A stretch of 64,000 nt of DNA, from the NCBI GenBank assembly GCA_021399435.1, contig JAJTUP010000018.1, positions 682,001 through 746,000 of the forward strand, in the 5' to 3' direction. Position 1 is the stretch's first letter; every line of letters starts with the position of its first letter. Shown here one piece after another: positions 12,372 through 22,316 of this stretch. This DNA comes from Diaporthe sp. PMI_573 (lineage: Eukaryota > Ascomycota > Sordariomycetes > Diaporthales > Diaporthaceae). The notes below the pieces were generated by a model. The model saw nothing but the letters and a program-made list of their open reading frames with translations, was not told the origin of the DNA and did no database searches. The position numbers and the translations under genes are program-made.

Positions 12372-12825
12372 TCACTGCCACCTAAACATCCCCTTCAACC
12401 TCAACCCAACCCTCTGGCCCCAAGACCTAGTAGGCGCCGCATCAAGGTCCCGCATGAGATCATCATAGTAAGTCGGATTACTCCGCGGCCTCAGCATCCC
12501 CCCCGTTGCGGACTCCGGGGCAGGGGATGTCGGGTATCTGTGCAGGTACCTGTCGCCCAGGAGGGAGACGAGGGCGTTGACCTGGGCCGCTGGGTTCTTG
12601 TCGGGCCCAGGGAACTTGTTGGATTCGGCTAGGCGCTTCGAGAGGACGTCTTGGAGCTGGCAGGTTGGGCGGAGGGGGTCTTTTGGCCAGGCGGTTAGGG
12701 CTGAGGTGTAGGTTCGTCTGAGGGCCTGGTGTTTTTTTTTGTTAGTTGTTTTCTTTTTCTGCTTTTGAGGAGTAGCAGTGGTGTTTGTTGGTGGTTTTGG
12801 TGATGCTTGCCTCTTTGGTTGCCAT
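12372..12825 (-). CDS. Cbp6/UQCC2-like mitochondrial complex III assembly factor
   Basis: Predicted 122-residue protein from two exons on the minus strand: 12825-12811 (15 nt, five codons MATKE) and 12725-12372. The 85-nt intron starts GCAAGC after an exon ending GAG and ends CACCAG. A perfect CTAAC branch site stands just upstream of the acceptor, so I read it as a GC-AG intron. The mature N-terminus has a Tyr/Leu-rich helix followed by the segment WPKDPLRP and a KRL helix. That pattern resembles fungal Cbp6/UQCC2 proteins, which help translate and assemble cytochrome b. No other reading joins the conserved exon to an ATG in this region. Gene structure is well supported; the family name is from recall and less certain. 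Confidence 0.7.
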
Positions 12826-13942
12826 TTTGACGGTTCTGTTGGGGTAGGTAGGTCAATATGGCTGGTCGTGTTGTTGACGTTAGGTCGTGGCCATCAGCGT
12901 CGAATAATTATTTCGCCCTTGACGACGTCAGTCAGTGACAGGCAGAAGGAGAAAATGCGCTGTGGCTGTCATTGGCTCGGCTTAGTACCGCCGAGACGTC
13001 CTGCTTTAGGCTTAGAGGGGAGGTCCCTTGGCGCAGGGGACTATTGTATGGGGAAATGAGCCCTGCCTGCCACCTGCCTCTAAACAGAAGGACGGCCTGT
13101 TGCCTTGTGTGGCTGAGCAGGTTCGCAGGCGGGAACTGCTGTGCTTGTGCGACGGCAGGCGACTTGTCTAATCGGTCAGCAGCCGAAGTCACCCGCAAGG
13201 GCTGCATTACCTGGAAGGTGGACATCACCAGGCCGCGTAGGCTCATGCTGTTACAGTTCTTAGTTGGGGCAGTCGGCCGCCCCTGACTGATCATCCTTTC
13301 CAAGCAGCCCAAGCATGCATGGCCTGGCCTGACCTGAACATGACCCCGACCCGATCCCCAATCAATGCATCCATCACCTTCTGTGCTTCTCTCCCTCCCG
13401 ATTGCATACCTCCCTCCTTTTCCCACCTCCCGTCGTGCACTCGTCTAGTTCCTAGCCTCAGGCTGCCGACATTCCATTTCCATTTCAGTTTCCAAATTCC
13501 AATCATCGAGCCTCCAACCCCATCGACAAATATTGACGACGACGACGATCCTTCCCTAAATTCCTCTCCTTTCTTTTCGATCGATTCTCCTTGTGATCTT
13601 TTTGTTTACTCTTTCTTCTCCCTTCCTGCGACGACCAACTCGACTTGCATTTCCCCTCTGCCTACTTACTTTCGCTGCGTTCCTGCATCAACCACTGCGT
13701 AAAGCGTCTGACCTGCCCGCATCGTTCTGCCTGTTCCAACCAACCAACCCAGGCCCTCCCTTCCACCTCCCGGAAGAACAATCCAGAATCGCGCCATTGT
13801 CTTGTCCGACCATCCGCACCTCCGAGGCCACTTGAGACAACCCTCATCCGTCATTCAACAACCGACGCATCTTGTCATCACCTTCGACATACGTAATCGC
13901 TCTTCTTTGCTTGTACTTTCTTGGGATTAATCGACCGGCAAC
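12826..13942. promoter_or_regulatory. Shared divergent promoter region
   Basis: The Cbp6-like gene (minus) and the Bsd2-like gene (plus) start head to head, with 1.1 kb between their ATGs. The half nearest the Bsd2-like gene is strongly pyrimidine-rich (about 13340-13760), as is common in fungal promoters and leaders. An ACGTCA half-site of CRE type occurs near 12925. No other gene is seen. Confidence 0.5.
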
Positions 13943-15204
13943 ATGTCGGGCCGATACGAAAGGGTAAGTCATCAACAAAGTCAACTAGAGACGACATCAA
14001 CAACAGCGACATCGACAACAACAAGCGATCATCACCACCTCAACACTCGTGCTAACACCAGCCTGATTGACAGGTTAACGCCCAAGACGAGGAGGACCCC
14101 CCTTCGCCCATCGCAGTAGCCAGGACCCCCCGCTCGCCTCCTCCGTCATTCCACTCCAGAGCCTCATCCGTCGCACCTCGGAACCGCACCATCCAGGACC
14201 CGACCCTCGCCGACGCCTTCGACGCCGACGAGTCCGACAGCGATGACGAGCCCGACGACCGCCAACGCCTCGTGAGGCAGAACTCAGACCCCGTCCAGTC
14301 CGCCGCCAGCAGCGTTCAACACCCAGCCCCCTACGCCCCAGTCGGCTCCAGCGCGAGCACGCCGCCCCCACAGCCCCCACGGCAACAACCATCGGCAGCA
14401 GCGACGAGCTCCAATCGGATCTTTGGCAGCGGCATCCAAAATGAGGGCGTCTTCTCCAACCTGACTGCCAAGCCTGAGAGAGGGGGCACAGAGAAGGAGG
14501 AGCAGCCTCCGGTACGTTCTCGCACCAGTTCCTCGACATCGTGTCACCTCAACAGTTTTGCTAACCTCGCCTGTGTTTGCGTCATACAGACATACGAACA
14601 AGCCGCAGCCGACTCAGCACCACCCTACTGGGAGACAACCATCCTCGCCCCCGGGCTGGGCGGCGCCGACGACGTCTACATCGACGGCATGCCCGTGGGC
14701 TCCGTATTCTCCTTCGTGTGGAACGGCATGATCTCCATGTCCTTCCAGCTCGTCGGCTTCCTGCTCACATACCTGCTGCACTCGACCCACGCGGCCAAGA
14801 ACGGGTCCCGGGCGGGCCTGGGCATCACCCTGATCCAGTACGGCTTCTACATGAAGGGCTCCGGCGGCGGGTCGGGCGCGGGTGGCATGGGCGGCGACGA
14901 CGGGGCGGGTGGTGACGGTGGCAGCGGCTACGCGAGCCCGCCGGACCCGAACTCGCACGACTTCGACCCTGGCAGCGTGCCTGGCAACAGCGGTGGCGGC
15001 GGCGGCTCGGGCGGGATCTCGGACGTGGCGAGCTCGGAGTGGGTTGCGTACATATTGATGATCGTCGGGTGGTTCATCCTCATTAGGTCTGTGAGTGACT
15101 ACCTGAGGGCAAGGAGACACGAGCAGCTCGTCCTGCAGAGCCCGGACCGGGGCCTGGGCGTGGCCATAATCGCCGAGGGCGAGAGTACCGAGCGGGTTGT
15201 CTAA
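13943..15204 (+). CDS. bsd2: Bsd2/NDFIP-type membrane adaptor for Rsp5 ubiquitin ligase
   Basis: Predicted 357-residue protein from exons 13943-13963, 14074-14511 and 14590-15204. The first 150 residues are acidic and Ser/Pro-rich and probably cytosolic. From about residue 185 comes the conserved membrane core: a hydrophobic segment containing WNGMISMSFQLVGFLLTYLL, then the charged HAAKNGSRAGLGITLIQYGF segment. A long Gly-rich loop follows, then a final membrane segment (AYILMIVGWFILI). The PPYW motif just before the core is the likely WW-domain ligand. Family members recruit NEDD4/Rsp5 ligases to endosomal and vacuolar cargo, including metal transporters. The intron at 14512-14589 is 78 nt and has no in-frame stop, so retention would add 26 residues. 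It has good GTACGT, GCTAAC and CAG signals. Confidence 0.88.
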
Positions 15205-15721
15205 GTTGGGGTATATTTATTTTCTACATCACAAGCTTAAAAGGGCAGGCAGGTGCGAGATGGGGCAGGGACACACGGAAGCAGCAGAGCAAGGTGTGTC
15301 TACGTAAAGCGGAGGGAGGGGGTTGGTTTGGAGCATGAATGAGCGACGCACGCATTCTTCCTCTTTTTTTTTTGTTGTTCATGATTCAAGGGGAAAGAGA
15401 AAGAGACTTTGGGGGGTAGGGCGGGATTGAACTGAAGTATACAGTCCCTCCGACCAGGTCTTTTAATTCCTTGTCCTCCCTCCATGGCCCCGTTGGGTCC
15501 CGTAGGGGCCGCCGTCGGGGCTTCATACTGTTGCGTATGTCACATATATATCATACCATACCATGTCATGCCCGTAACGCCGCTGCACAGCACAGCCAGC
15601 GCCTCTTTGGGGGGGTTTCCTGGCTGGAGTTATTTTGTTGCGCGGGCTTGGAATACTATCTCGCTCTTGTGTCTGCCTGCGCTTGGTTTATGTATCTTCT
15701 AGCACATTATTGTGCCGTGTG

Positions 15722-15906
15722 AGGCTGTTTTATGGGGGGTTGCCTATGGAAGATTTGCCTATGGGAGGTTATTCCATGGGAGGTCATCGTACAGGAGGTT
15801 GTGCTACAGGATGATCATCCTAAAGGAGGTCAGCCTGTATGAGGATATCCTATATGAGGATATATCCCATACGAGGGAGACCCTACAGGAGGAATATCCT
15901 GTAGGG
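15722..15906 (+). repeat. Degenerate tandem array ending in a palindrome
   Basis: Diverged units of roughly 16-18 bp built around CTATGGGAGG / CTACAGGAGG follow one another for about 180 bp. The array closes with an inverted repeat whose 10-bp arms (15881-15890 and 15897-15906) are perfectly complementary around a 6-nt loop. I found no coding role. Confidence 0.65.
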
Positions 15907-16503
15907 TGTTGTATATTAACTACCACCCAGGTGGTTGACTACATAAGTGCTGTCACCGCATAGCAGACACCCGAACAATGCTCCTCATTTCCTGCTCCGA
16001 ACATTCTGCGTTGTTGCTGTGTCTTTGCCGTGACGTGCCCCAACGTCTTGGGTTGGGTCTTGTGCTGCAACTGACTCGAGTAGACCAGCACTCTGACATC
16101 ATGACCATGCAAGCCTCGGCAAAGGTGCCAAGAAGAAGAAGGAAAACCAAGACAGATAGGATGCAGATGCATGCTAGTTCGAATAGGTCTGCATGTAGAG
16201 AGGGTTTCGTTACTCCGGCCCCGTGGGCGTGGGTGCCTCTAAATGCCGGGCTGCGTCGGGGTCTTTTTTTTTTGGCGGGTATTGGCCGGTTTTGCCGTGG
16301 TGGTCCCGGCTGTCGGGGGTTTTGGGGCTGCGGGGGGACGGGGCTCGGCGAGTGGGTGGGGGATCGGATGTTGACGATCTCCCGCTGGGTTTGGTATATG
16401 ATGCGCTGACGGCTGAGTGACAGGCAAACAAATTACATCATTTTCAACTTCATTGCCTCCAATGCACGGTGATTGCTGTTTGTGACTTTGTCCTGTCCTT
16501 TTA

Positions 16504-16529
16504 TTTTTTTTTTTTTTTTTTTTTTTTTT
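16504..16529 (+). repeat. Homopolymer run of 26 T
   Basis: An uninterrupted T26 run about 150 bp beyond the 3' end of the minus-strand retropepsin gene. Read on that gene's strand it is A26, so it could be a genomic poly(A) trace or a plain homopolymer. Confidence 0.85.
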
Positions 16530-16681
16530 AATCTTTGGTTTGCTTTAGCTATCTGCTGCTGTGTCCATGCCATGTCCGTGCCTTGTGATAGAGACATCAG
16601 ACTCTGTTGAGTTTGGCGGCGACCCGCAGGGTAGTCGGTCAACGGCGTGCAGCGATGTCCGAAAATGTCCTCCCGGGACTG

Positions 16682-18013
16682 CTAGGGATCGTTGACGCTT
16701 TCGATTATCGAGCTGATCATGTAGTAGCTGGTCATGCTGATCCGATCGCTTCCGTTTGCGACCTGACATGAATGTATTGTCAGCTGAAGTACAGTGTTGT
16801 ATACTTGTGCGAATGATGACATACTCTTTGTGGCAGCCTGTTTCTTCTCAGAGGAAATAAATGGGTCCTTTACACATTCCCATGCTTTGGAGAATCCTCG
16901 TTCCACGGCACCTATATACCGGATGATGTTGAGATTCGATTCCCCTAGGTAGGGTATGGCCGGTATAAAACAATCCTCGCGACCACTGAACACCTGTAAG
17001 TCTTGTATGGTATCTGCGCCCACAATAATGTCCGCGTTTAAGTTGTCCAAAACGAACAACTCAAGAAACCTCTTTTGGCTGCTGGGTATGAATCCTTTGA
17101 CATCGCTGACACGGCCGATGGAGAGATCAGTCTTGATCACGCCCCTCGTGCAACCTGTGCTGCCATCGGCGAATTCCAGCTCCAAACACGAGTCTTCCAC
17201 ATCGAAGGCTCGAGAACCTGCAAAGGCTTGGCTCACGAGGTCCAGGTCTGACCCAGTGTCGGCTGTGGCGCATCCGAGATAGTTACCGACTCGACAGACA
17301 ACGTCCCGCTTCGTTCGTCCAACACTATATACACGTAGGGCATGCTTGGAAGGAATCAGCTCCTCGACCAGACGATCTCGGTGCTTCGTCAGGGTCTCTG
17401 TGGCGTGCAGAAACTCGGCTCCCATGATCATGGGAACTGCCAGCGTCTGGAACACGTAGAAGACGCAGTCGATATGAGAAGTTGCTGGGGATCCTTGCTT
17501 GAACGCACATTCGATCCGAACTTGACCCACGGCGGAGACCTTTCGCCCATTCGCTATCACGAAGGTTGGAAGCGTCAGATCCTGGACGTTGGTAATGGGC
17601 AAGCCGAGCTGATCAGCAACGTCCCGTGACATGATGTTGTCGTCCGATCCGCTGTCAGGACATGCGACAACCAATTCCTCTCGAGAATTGATACACAATA
17701 GTAGAGGCAATCCCAGTCTTTTCCTTTGCCTTCTTGGAGCAAAAGCACCAGGCTTTGGAAATTTGTTGACCTTGAATTCCGGAGGATTGTCTGTCAATAT
17801 CCTCCGGCGAATCAGCTCATCGATGACTTGTGTACTAAACCTAGAGCACAGACTGTTGTAGAATGTTGTTCCCTGACGAACATCTAGCTTCCTGATAGCT
17901 GTCAGTATTAATTCGAGCAGACGGGGGTTGCTCAGGACCGTGGCGAGTAGCTCGCTGGGAGGCAGCAGTGGCAAAGACTCCAAAATTCGCTTGTATCTGT
18001 GCTTGCTTTCCAT
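16682..18013 (-). CDS. Protein with two tandem retropepsin-like domains
   Basis: A 443-residue protein in one open frame. Residues 1-100 are helical and end in a basic stretch (RRQRKRLG). Two retropepsin-like units follow. Unit 1 has a PDSGSDDN active-site-like motif (D120-S-G) and a later hydrophobic-Gly element IMGAEF near 196-201. Unit 2 has ADTGSDLD (D252-T-G), a flap-like FADGS segment near 281 and IIVGADTI at 329-336. Retropepsins normally carry one such motif and dimerise; here one chain could form the pair, if both aspartates work. There is no reverse transcriptase, integrase or gag nearby, so this is not an intact retroelement. A 42-nt in-frame GTATAC...CAG segment near the 3' end may be an intron. 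It stands head to head with the DUF6594 gene at 18516. A decayed 3' fragment of the same gene lies near 19840-19960. Confidence 0.7.
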   Translation of the reverse strand: MESKHRYKRILESLPLLPPSELLATVLSNPRLLELILTAIRKLDVRQGTTFYNSLCSRFSTQVIDELIRRRILTDNPPEFKVNKFPKPGAFAPRRQRKRLGLPLLLCINSREELVVACPDSGSDDNIMSRDVADQLGLPITNVQDLTLPTFVIANGRKVSAVGQVRIECAFKQGSPATSHIDCVFYVFQTLAVPMIMGAEFLHATETLTKHRDRLVEELIPSKHALRVYSVGRTKRDVVCRVGNYLGCATADTGSDLDLVSQAFAGSRAFDVEDSCLELEFADGSTGCTRGVIKTDLSIGRVSDVKGFIPSSQKRFLELFVLDNLNADIIVGADTIQDLQVFSGREDCFIPAIPYLGESNLNIIRYIGAVERGFSKAWECVKDPFISSEKKQAATKSMSSFAQVYNTVLQLTIHSCQVANGSDRISMTSYYMISSIIESVNDP

Positions 18014-18515
18014 TTTGTTGATGACGAGGTCCTTGTCGATAGAAATGTTGCAGCTATTTCATCTGAGTCCGGGGGCTTGTGAGTCTTCAGCGGTTATATA
18101 GGTAGCCAAAGAAGCTCAAATGTTTCACTCACGAGCCATTTCTTTGGTCGTCAAGGAGGCTGTGTCCCTGCCAGCAAGTCTTGTGCAACGGGAATATGCA
18201 GTGTGAGAAGTAGAAAAATGGTTCCATGAAGGGCCTGGGCAGCTCGCTTCGCCGTGGTGCATTCGGGAGGGTGGGTGGCGAGTGGCTTGGAACACAAGTC
18301 AGCAGCAGCGACTACAGCCTGAACGCCCAGCGTGGCAGCATTGCGCGTACACAGCCCCATTCTTAACAGCAAGGCAGTACAATTCCAAGGAGCTGGACCC
18401 TTTTGTGATTCCCATAAGGTCCTTCCGTCAAGCTTGGCCGATACCAATATCCTGCAACCGAGCCACTACCCTCGTGCTCTGGCCACAGACTTACTATCAA
18501 AGAGCTGTCTCAACG
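18014..18515. promoter_or_regulatory. Bidirectional promoter between retropepsin and DUF6594 genes
   Basis: The retropepsin-like gene (minus) and the DUF6594 gene (plus) are divergent with 502 bp between start codons. The gap contains no other gene, so the two may be co-regulated. No specific factor site is claimed. Confidence 0.45.
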
Positions 18516-19607
18516 ATGAAACCACCAGGAGACCAAGCCTACATTGATGGAATCCCAGCGCTGGCCGCTTTCATTGCAAGTGATCCAGACCGCTCAACAT
18601 TTATATACAAAAGATTCGATCGCCTCGCCTCAAGAAATCTTCTAGTACTACAGAGTGAGCTTGCAGAAATGCAGTCTCAACTTGACGCCTTTGATAGGGA
18701 GGACTGGGCGCGATATCAGAACCGTGGTCCAGGTTATCAAGCTGCTCTTCAGGATCTTCAGAGCTGGGAAGCCTACAAGGCAACACATGGTCTCGAATCA
18801 GACCGTTTAAAGTTGATAAGAGATATCAGAAGAACTCTAAAGGAATACAGTAAGTACATACAGTAACCCAGAGTTTCCACATTACCCGCCGCATAGGCTA
18901 TAGTCTTTCTAATCAGTACGAAGGAGAGGCCTTAATATTCGAAAGTACCCTATCCTCTGTACCACGACCGGACAGAAATATCGTGAAAGCCTTCAGGTCC
19001 ACCTTCTTTCGGAAACTCGGCAATGAATGCCTGCCGTTATTAGAAGGCTACAGCTCCGAAGTCTATAATGACCCGGATGATCTGGTCGCTCTTCACAACT
19101 CCAAGCTGCCAGACAGGCTGACCATGTTTGTCAAAAACCACTTGGGTTTTCTCTTCAAGGTCAGTGTCTCTGCTACAGCGAAAGGCCGTGGGGTCATGAA
19201 GCTGATATTTATACGCATTCAAGGATAACGACGAGAATCACTTGAATCACAATGACTCTGTAGGCTACGCCTCAGGCGACAAGATTGCGGCATTCATATC
19301 GTACTTGAGCACCATATTGGCAACACTACTTCTTGTTGGAGCTATACTGGTATTATACAAGGTCAACAACAATGACTTACGTTTGGGGTTGATCGCCTTA
19401 TTCACCGTTACTTTTGCTGCGAGTGTTGGCTTGTTGACGAACGGGTCTATGGCCGAGGTATTTGGGGCCACGGCTGCGTCAGTAACCCCTTTCGGAATCC
19501 AAACATATGTCCTAGACTCAAAGAGGGAGCTTTGTAAATTGCTAACATATCACAGTTATGCGGCTGTGCTGGTTGTGTTTGTTAGTGGTGATTTCTCACG
19601 TGGTTGA
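18516..19607 (+). CDS. DUF6594 membrane protein
   Basis: Predicted 300-residue protein from four exons: 18516-18849, 18897-19159, 19224-19477 and 19556-19607. All joins keep frame, and the first intron is only 47 nt. The N-terminus has the family-like segment with ALAAFIASDPDRSTFIYKRF followed by a helical LQSELAEMQSQLDAFD stretch. The middle is a long charged helical region. The C-terminus has three close hydrophobic segments, the last reading YAAVLVVFVSGDF. This is the layout of the fungal DUF6594 family: cytosolic helical domain plus a C-terminal membrane hairpin bundle. No biochemical function is known to me. It lies between an intact retropepsin-like gene and a decayed fragment of the same gene. 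Confidence 0.8.
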
Positions 19608-19839
19608 AATCGGAAGGCTTTGGTGGAGGGTTTGGTAGCGACCCAAGGCGTGTAAGGAGTTCTAGCCGAACAACAATAATCAACGGCCTCCCGCGGCTGC
19701 GAGGACGTAGCTGACTTTCCGTGTGCCGGCGGTTGGTGTAGACGATGGAGGGTGTAACTATATGATAGGTTGCGGGGCACTGGCCGGTGCCCTTGCACTC
19801 TGCACCAACAATTCGACCTAACGTGCTGTGACGCCCAGG

Positions 19840-19960
19840 CGATGTCTCATACTTGAGGAAAATCTGTGTACTAAAAATTCGTCTTTCAACAGTACCCATG
19901 TAACGTATAATGTTGAGGTTGGACTTGCGTGGTTGGGCATGGCGATATGAAACAATCGTT
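19840..19960 (-). pseudogene. Decayed 3' fragment of the retropepsin-like gene
   Basis: On the minus strand this stretch encodes SNLNIIRYMGTVERR, against SNLNIIRYIGAVERG near the 3' part of the gene at 16682-18013. The preceding nucleotides, GATTGTTTCATATCGCC, still resemble that gene's DCFIP codons but in another frame, so an indel separates the two parts. I see no DSG or DTG motif here. This is a remnant of a second copy in the same orientation, lying beyond the DUF6594 gene. Confidence 0.65.
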
Positions 19961-20257
19961 CTGAGCCGCAATATTAGTAGTACTATGTAAGTATAAGGAC
20001 AGGTGCTACCACCGTAACGTACCTAGGTATTTAGTCTCTCGCGCTATTCTCACTTAGATGGGGGCCGGCTTGCGCGCGGGCACGATCCCTCTTGAATAAC
20101 ACCAAGAGTAGTTGATACTAAGTGACCCGATCTACTTGTTTAGAACTCCCATGGAACATCACCTGTGCTGCTCGGGTTCGTTTCATTACGTGAATATTCG
20201 TGGCGAGTCCGCACTAGTCACAGTTTTGATTCCTTCGTAAAGACTACTCCTTTTAAG

Positions 20258-20265
20258 TATAAATA
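20258..20265 (+). promoter_or_regulatory. TATA box of the F-box gene
   Basis: A TATAAATA match lies 154 bp upstream of the ATG at 20412 and 108 bp upstream of the alternative ATG at 20366. The position suits a core promoter. Confidence 0.5.
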
Positions 20266-20411
20266 GCTTGGGACGTCACACGGCCTCTGCCTGACGTTCT
20301 TTTCTATCAGCAGCGCATTCTTGATGCTCTGATTGCTTCTTTTACCACAATAAATTAATATCTGAATGTCGTCTACCATCCCCCTTCGCCGCCAACCTCC
20401 ACCTCCTCAAG

Positions 20412-22214
20412 ATGAGAAATTTCAACCAGAAACTTCTGAGAATGGTCTTGCCTGGCCATGCGCCTGGCGAGGGCATGGGAGACGACTTGATCAATACAGG
20501 CCCTCTAAATGACGGAAGCACCACCTCCCGGACCACCTCTGAGATGCCCCCCGTGTGCTCGGACATATCTCCACGTCCTTCGCTCCCATCGTACTCAGAC
20601 CTATTTCCAAACCCTTCGCCGACACCATCACCAATTCCAACGTCCATACCAGGTCCGGCAAGACCATCATCGCTGAAATCATCGTCACAGCGACACACCT
20701 CGGGATCGTCATCCTCAGCGGCGTTAACTGCACCCCCGTGCAATATGGACCCCCTCGTCAAAGCAATGTACCACAATCAGACCATCATCAAACTGCCTCG
20801 CCTGCCAGAGAAAGTGCTGAGAGCAGTGATTCGGAACCTGGACAACTGCGGCGTCGAGTGCCTCCGACGCGTCTCGCGCAAATTCACCCATCTGTGCGGC
20901 CAAGAAATCCTCACCAGGCCGCACACGTTCCAGCCAAGGTGGATACTCGAGGGCCGCGGCGGACCGTTTGCGTGGCCACAGTTCAGGATCTTCGATGGCC
21001 GGCACGCGTGGTGGAGGGACAGCCCGACAGGTGAACGGCAGGGGCTCCTGCGGCTCCTCGCCAGGGACTGGTACTGTGAGAGCTGCCGTGGGGCCCGGGA
21101 GGCCGCCGATTGGGACCGGCGGGTCGAGTGGCTCACCAGGTATCTGTACTGCCATGCTTGTAAAGCCCAGCACCCAGCGTGCCTGTTTTCCGTGCGGCAG
21201 AGGCAGTCAGCAGCCAGTCGCCGCCGGTGTATTGCGCACGAAGGTTACTTTCGCTTATGTCAACACGACGAGGGCATAGTCCGTTGGTCCGATATCTCAC
21301 GGATCAGAGAGCGTTTGGAGGAGGTTGTCGAAAACGAGGACGATTACAGATTACGTTGTGAGGATATCACTCACGTTGTATCATGCGCTAAAACCGGTAC
21401 GCAAAGGTCAAGTCAGAGGAATTTCTTGTCCGATTGCTATGATCATCTCTGCATCGAGCGGCCCATGCCGGAACTCGAAGTCGAGGGCTCCAATATTTGG
21501 CTGCGTTGGACTGCTCACATGCCCGATGAGTCGAAGGGCCGACGGCTTACTGATACCGATTTGCGCCGTCGTATAGCCGAGATTCGAGAGAGGGGCGGAC
21601 GCTTCCTATATCCTGCCATGACATTTAAGGAGGATGTGCCAGAGATGCGCTGTTTTGACTTGAACGAATGCGACTGTGTGTCGCTCGAGGGGCTTGAAAA
21701 CGTTGAATTGCGATCCGAGTCCTCGCTGAACCCGGAGAGGGCACTAAGGCCGAATCTTTCGAGGCAGTTGAAGTCTTCAGATCGATCGCCGTCATTGTTT
21801 TGCGCTGCCTCCGGTACCCGGCAGCTACTTCGCACGCACAAGCCGGACTCCCCAAGGACATGTGAGTCGTTCCGAAAGCCACACGCGGCGCGCTGGTACT
21901 TTAGCTCTAGCTTTGATGTCGCAGAGTCCAAGGTTGCATGCTGGCCATGCCATGCTGATGACTCTTGCCTCGTCGTGAGCTACACCAGGAATCTGAAAAT
22001 TGGTCGCGACGGAGTCATTGGTCAACAGTGGTATCAAGCTCTAGACCCAGATTCGTACAGCCTGACTGACGATGAAGAGGGCTTCGAAGTATGCTGGTGC
22101 CGTCAAAAGGAATGTCGGAATTACTATGGACGCGGCCCTGGCTTCTCAAGGATCATTCGTGGGGCAGATTATCATAGTCCTGTGGCCCGTAGGGCCGTGG
22201 GTCATGGGTGGTAG
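20412..22214 (+). CDS. Large fungal F-box protein
   Basis: A 600-residue protein in one exon. The first 110 residues are Ser/Pro-rich and disordered. An F-box-like helix bundle lies near residues 127-165 (LPRLPEKVLRAVI ... CLRRVSRKFTHLC). After it comes a Cys-rich part with WYCESC and YLYCHACK pairs and later C/H residues, resembling the zinc-binding region of many fungal F-box proteins. Family members usually present substrates to SCF ubiquitin ligases; the substrate here is unknown. An alternative model starts at ATG 20366 (MSSTIPLRRQ...) and splices 20444 to 20500 through a 55-nt GTCTTG...ACAG intron, replacing the first 29 residues. The main start at 20412 has an overlapping upstream frame, so the N-terminus is uncertain. 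Confidence 0.72.
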   Translation: MRNFNQKLLRMVLPGHAPGEGMGDDLINTGPLNDGSTTSRTTSEMPPVCSDISPRPSLPSYSDLFPNPSPTPSPIPTSIPGPARPSSLKSSSQRHTSGSSSSAALTAPPCNMDPLVKAMYHNQTIIKLPRLPEKVLRAVIRNLDNCGVECLRRVSRKFTHLCGQEILTRPHTFQPRWILEGRGGPFAWPQFRIFDGRHAWWRDSPTGERQGLLRLLARDWYCESCRGAREAADWDRRVEWLTRYLYCHACKAQHPACLFSVRQRQSAASRRRCIAHEGYFRLCQHDEGIVRWSDISRIRERLEEVVENEDDYRLRCEDITHVVSCAKTGTQRSSQRNFLSDCYDHLCIERPMPELEVEGSNIWLRWTAHMPDESKGRRLTDTDLRRRIAEIRERGGRFLYPAMTFKEDVPEMRCFDLNECDCVSLEGLENVELRSESSLNPERALRPNLSRQLKSSDRSPSLFCAASGTRQLLRTHKPDSPRTCESFRKPHAARWYFSSSFDVAESKVACWPCHADDSCLVVSYTRNLKIGRDGVIGQQWYQALDPDSYSLTDDEEGFEVCWCRQKECRNYYGRGPGFSRIIRGADYHSPVARRAVGHGW

Positions 22215-22316
22215 GACTGCGGACACATACCGGTCTTCAATGCTCATCTGAGTTTGGGACCTGGTCTTCGAGTAGTCTGGCCTTCTTGTTTGGGCGCTTG
22301 TCTTGGGCCTGGGACA

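Larger units (their letters stand above)
15205..16681. other. Intergenic region with degenerate repeats and a T26 run
   Basis: No gene was recognised in these 1.5 kb. The stretch 15722-15906 is a decayed tandem array ending in a perfect 10-bp inverted repeat, and 16504-16529 is a run of 26 T. Short open frames here have no motifs. This is the boundary between the housekeeping block and the accessory island. Confidence 0.55.
19608..20411. other. Intergenic region upstream of the F-box gene
   Basis: Apart from the retropepsin fragment near 19840-19960, no gene is seen. A TATA-like element occurs at 20258-20265. Confidence 0.5.

Noticed and set aside
16682..18013. Reading the retropepsin gene as part of an LTR retrotransposon
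   Set aside because: No reverse transcriptase, RNase H, integrase, primer-binding site or LTR was found on either side.
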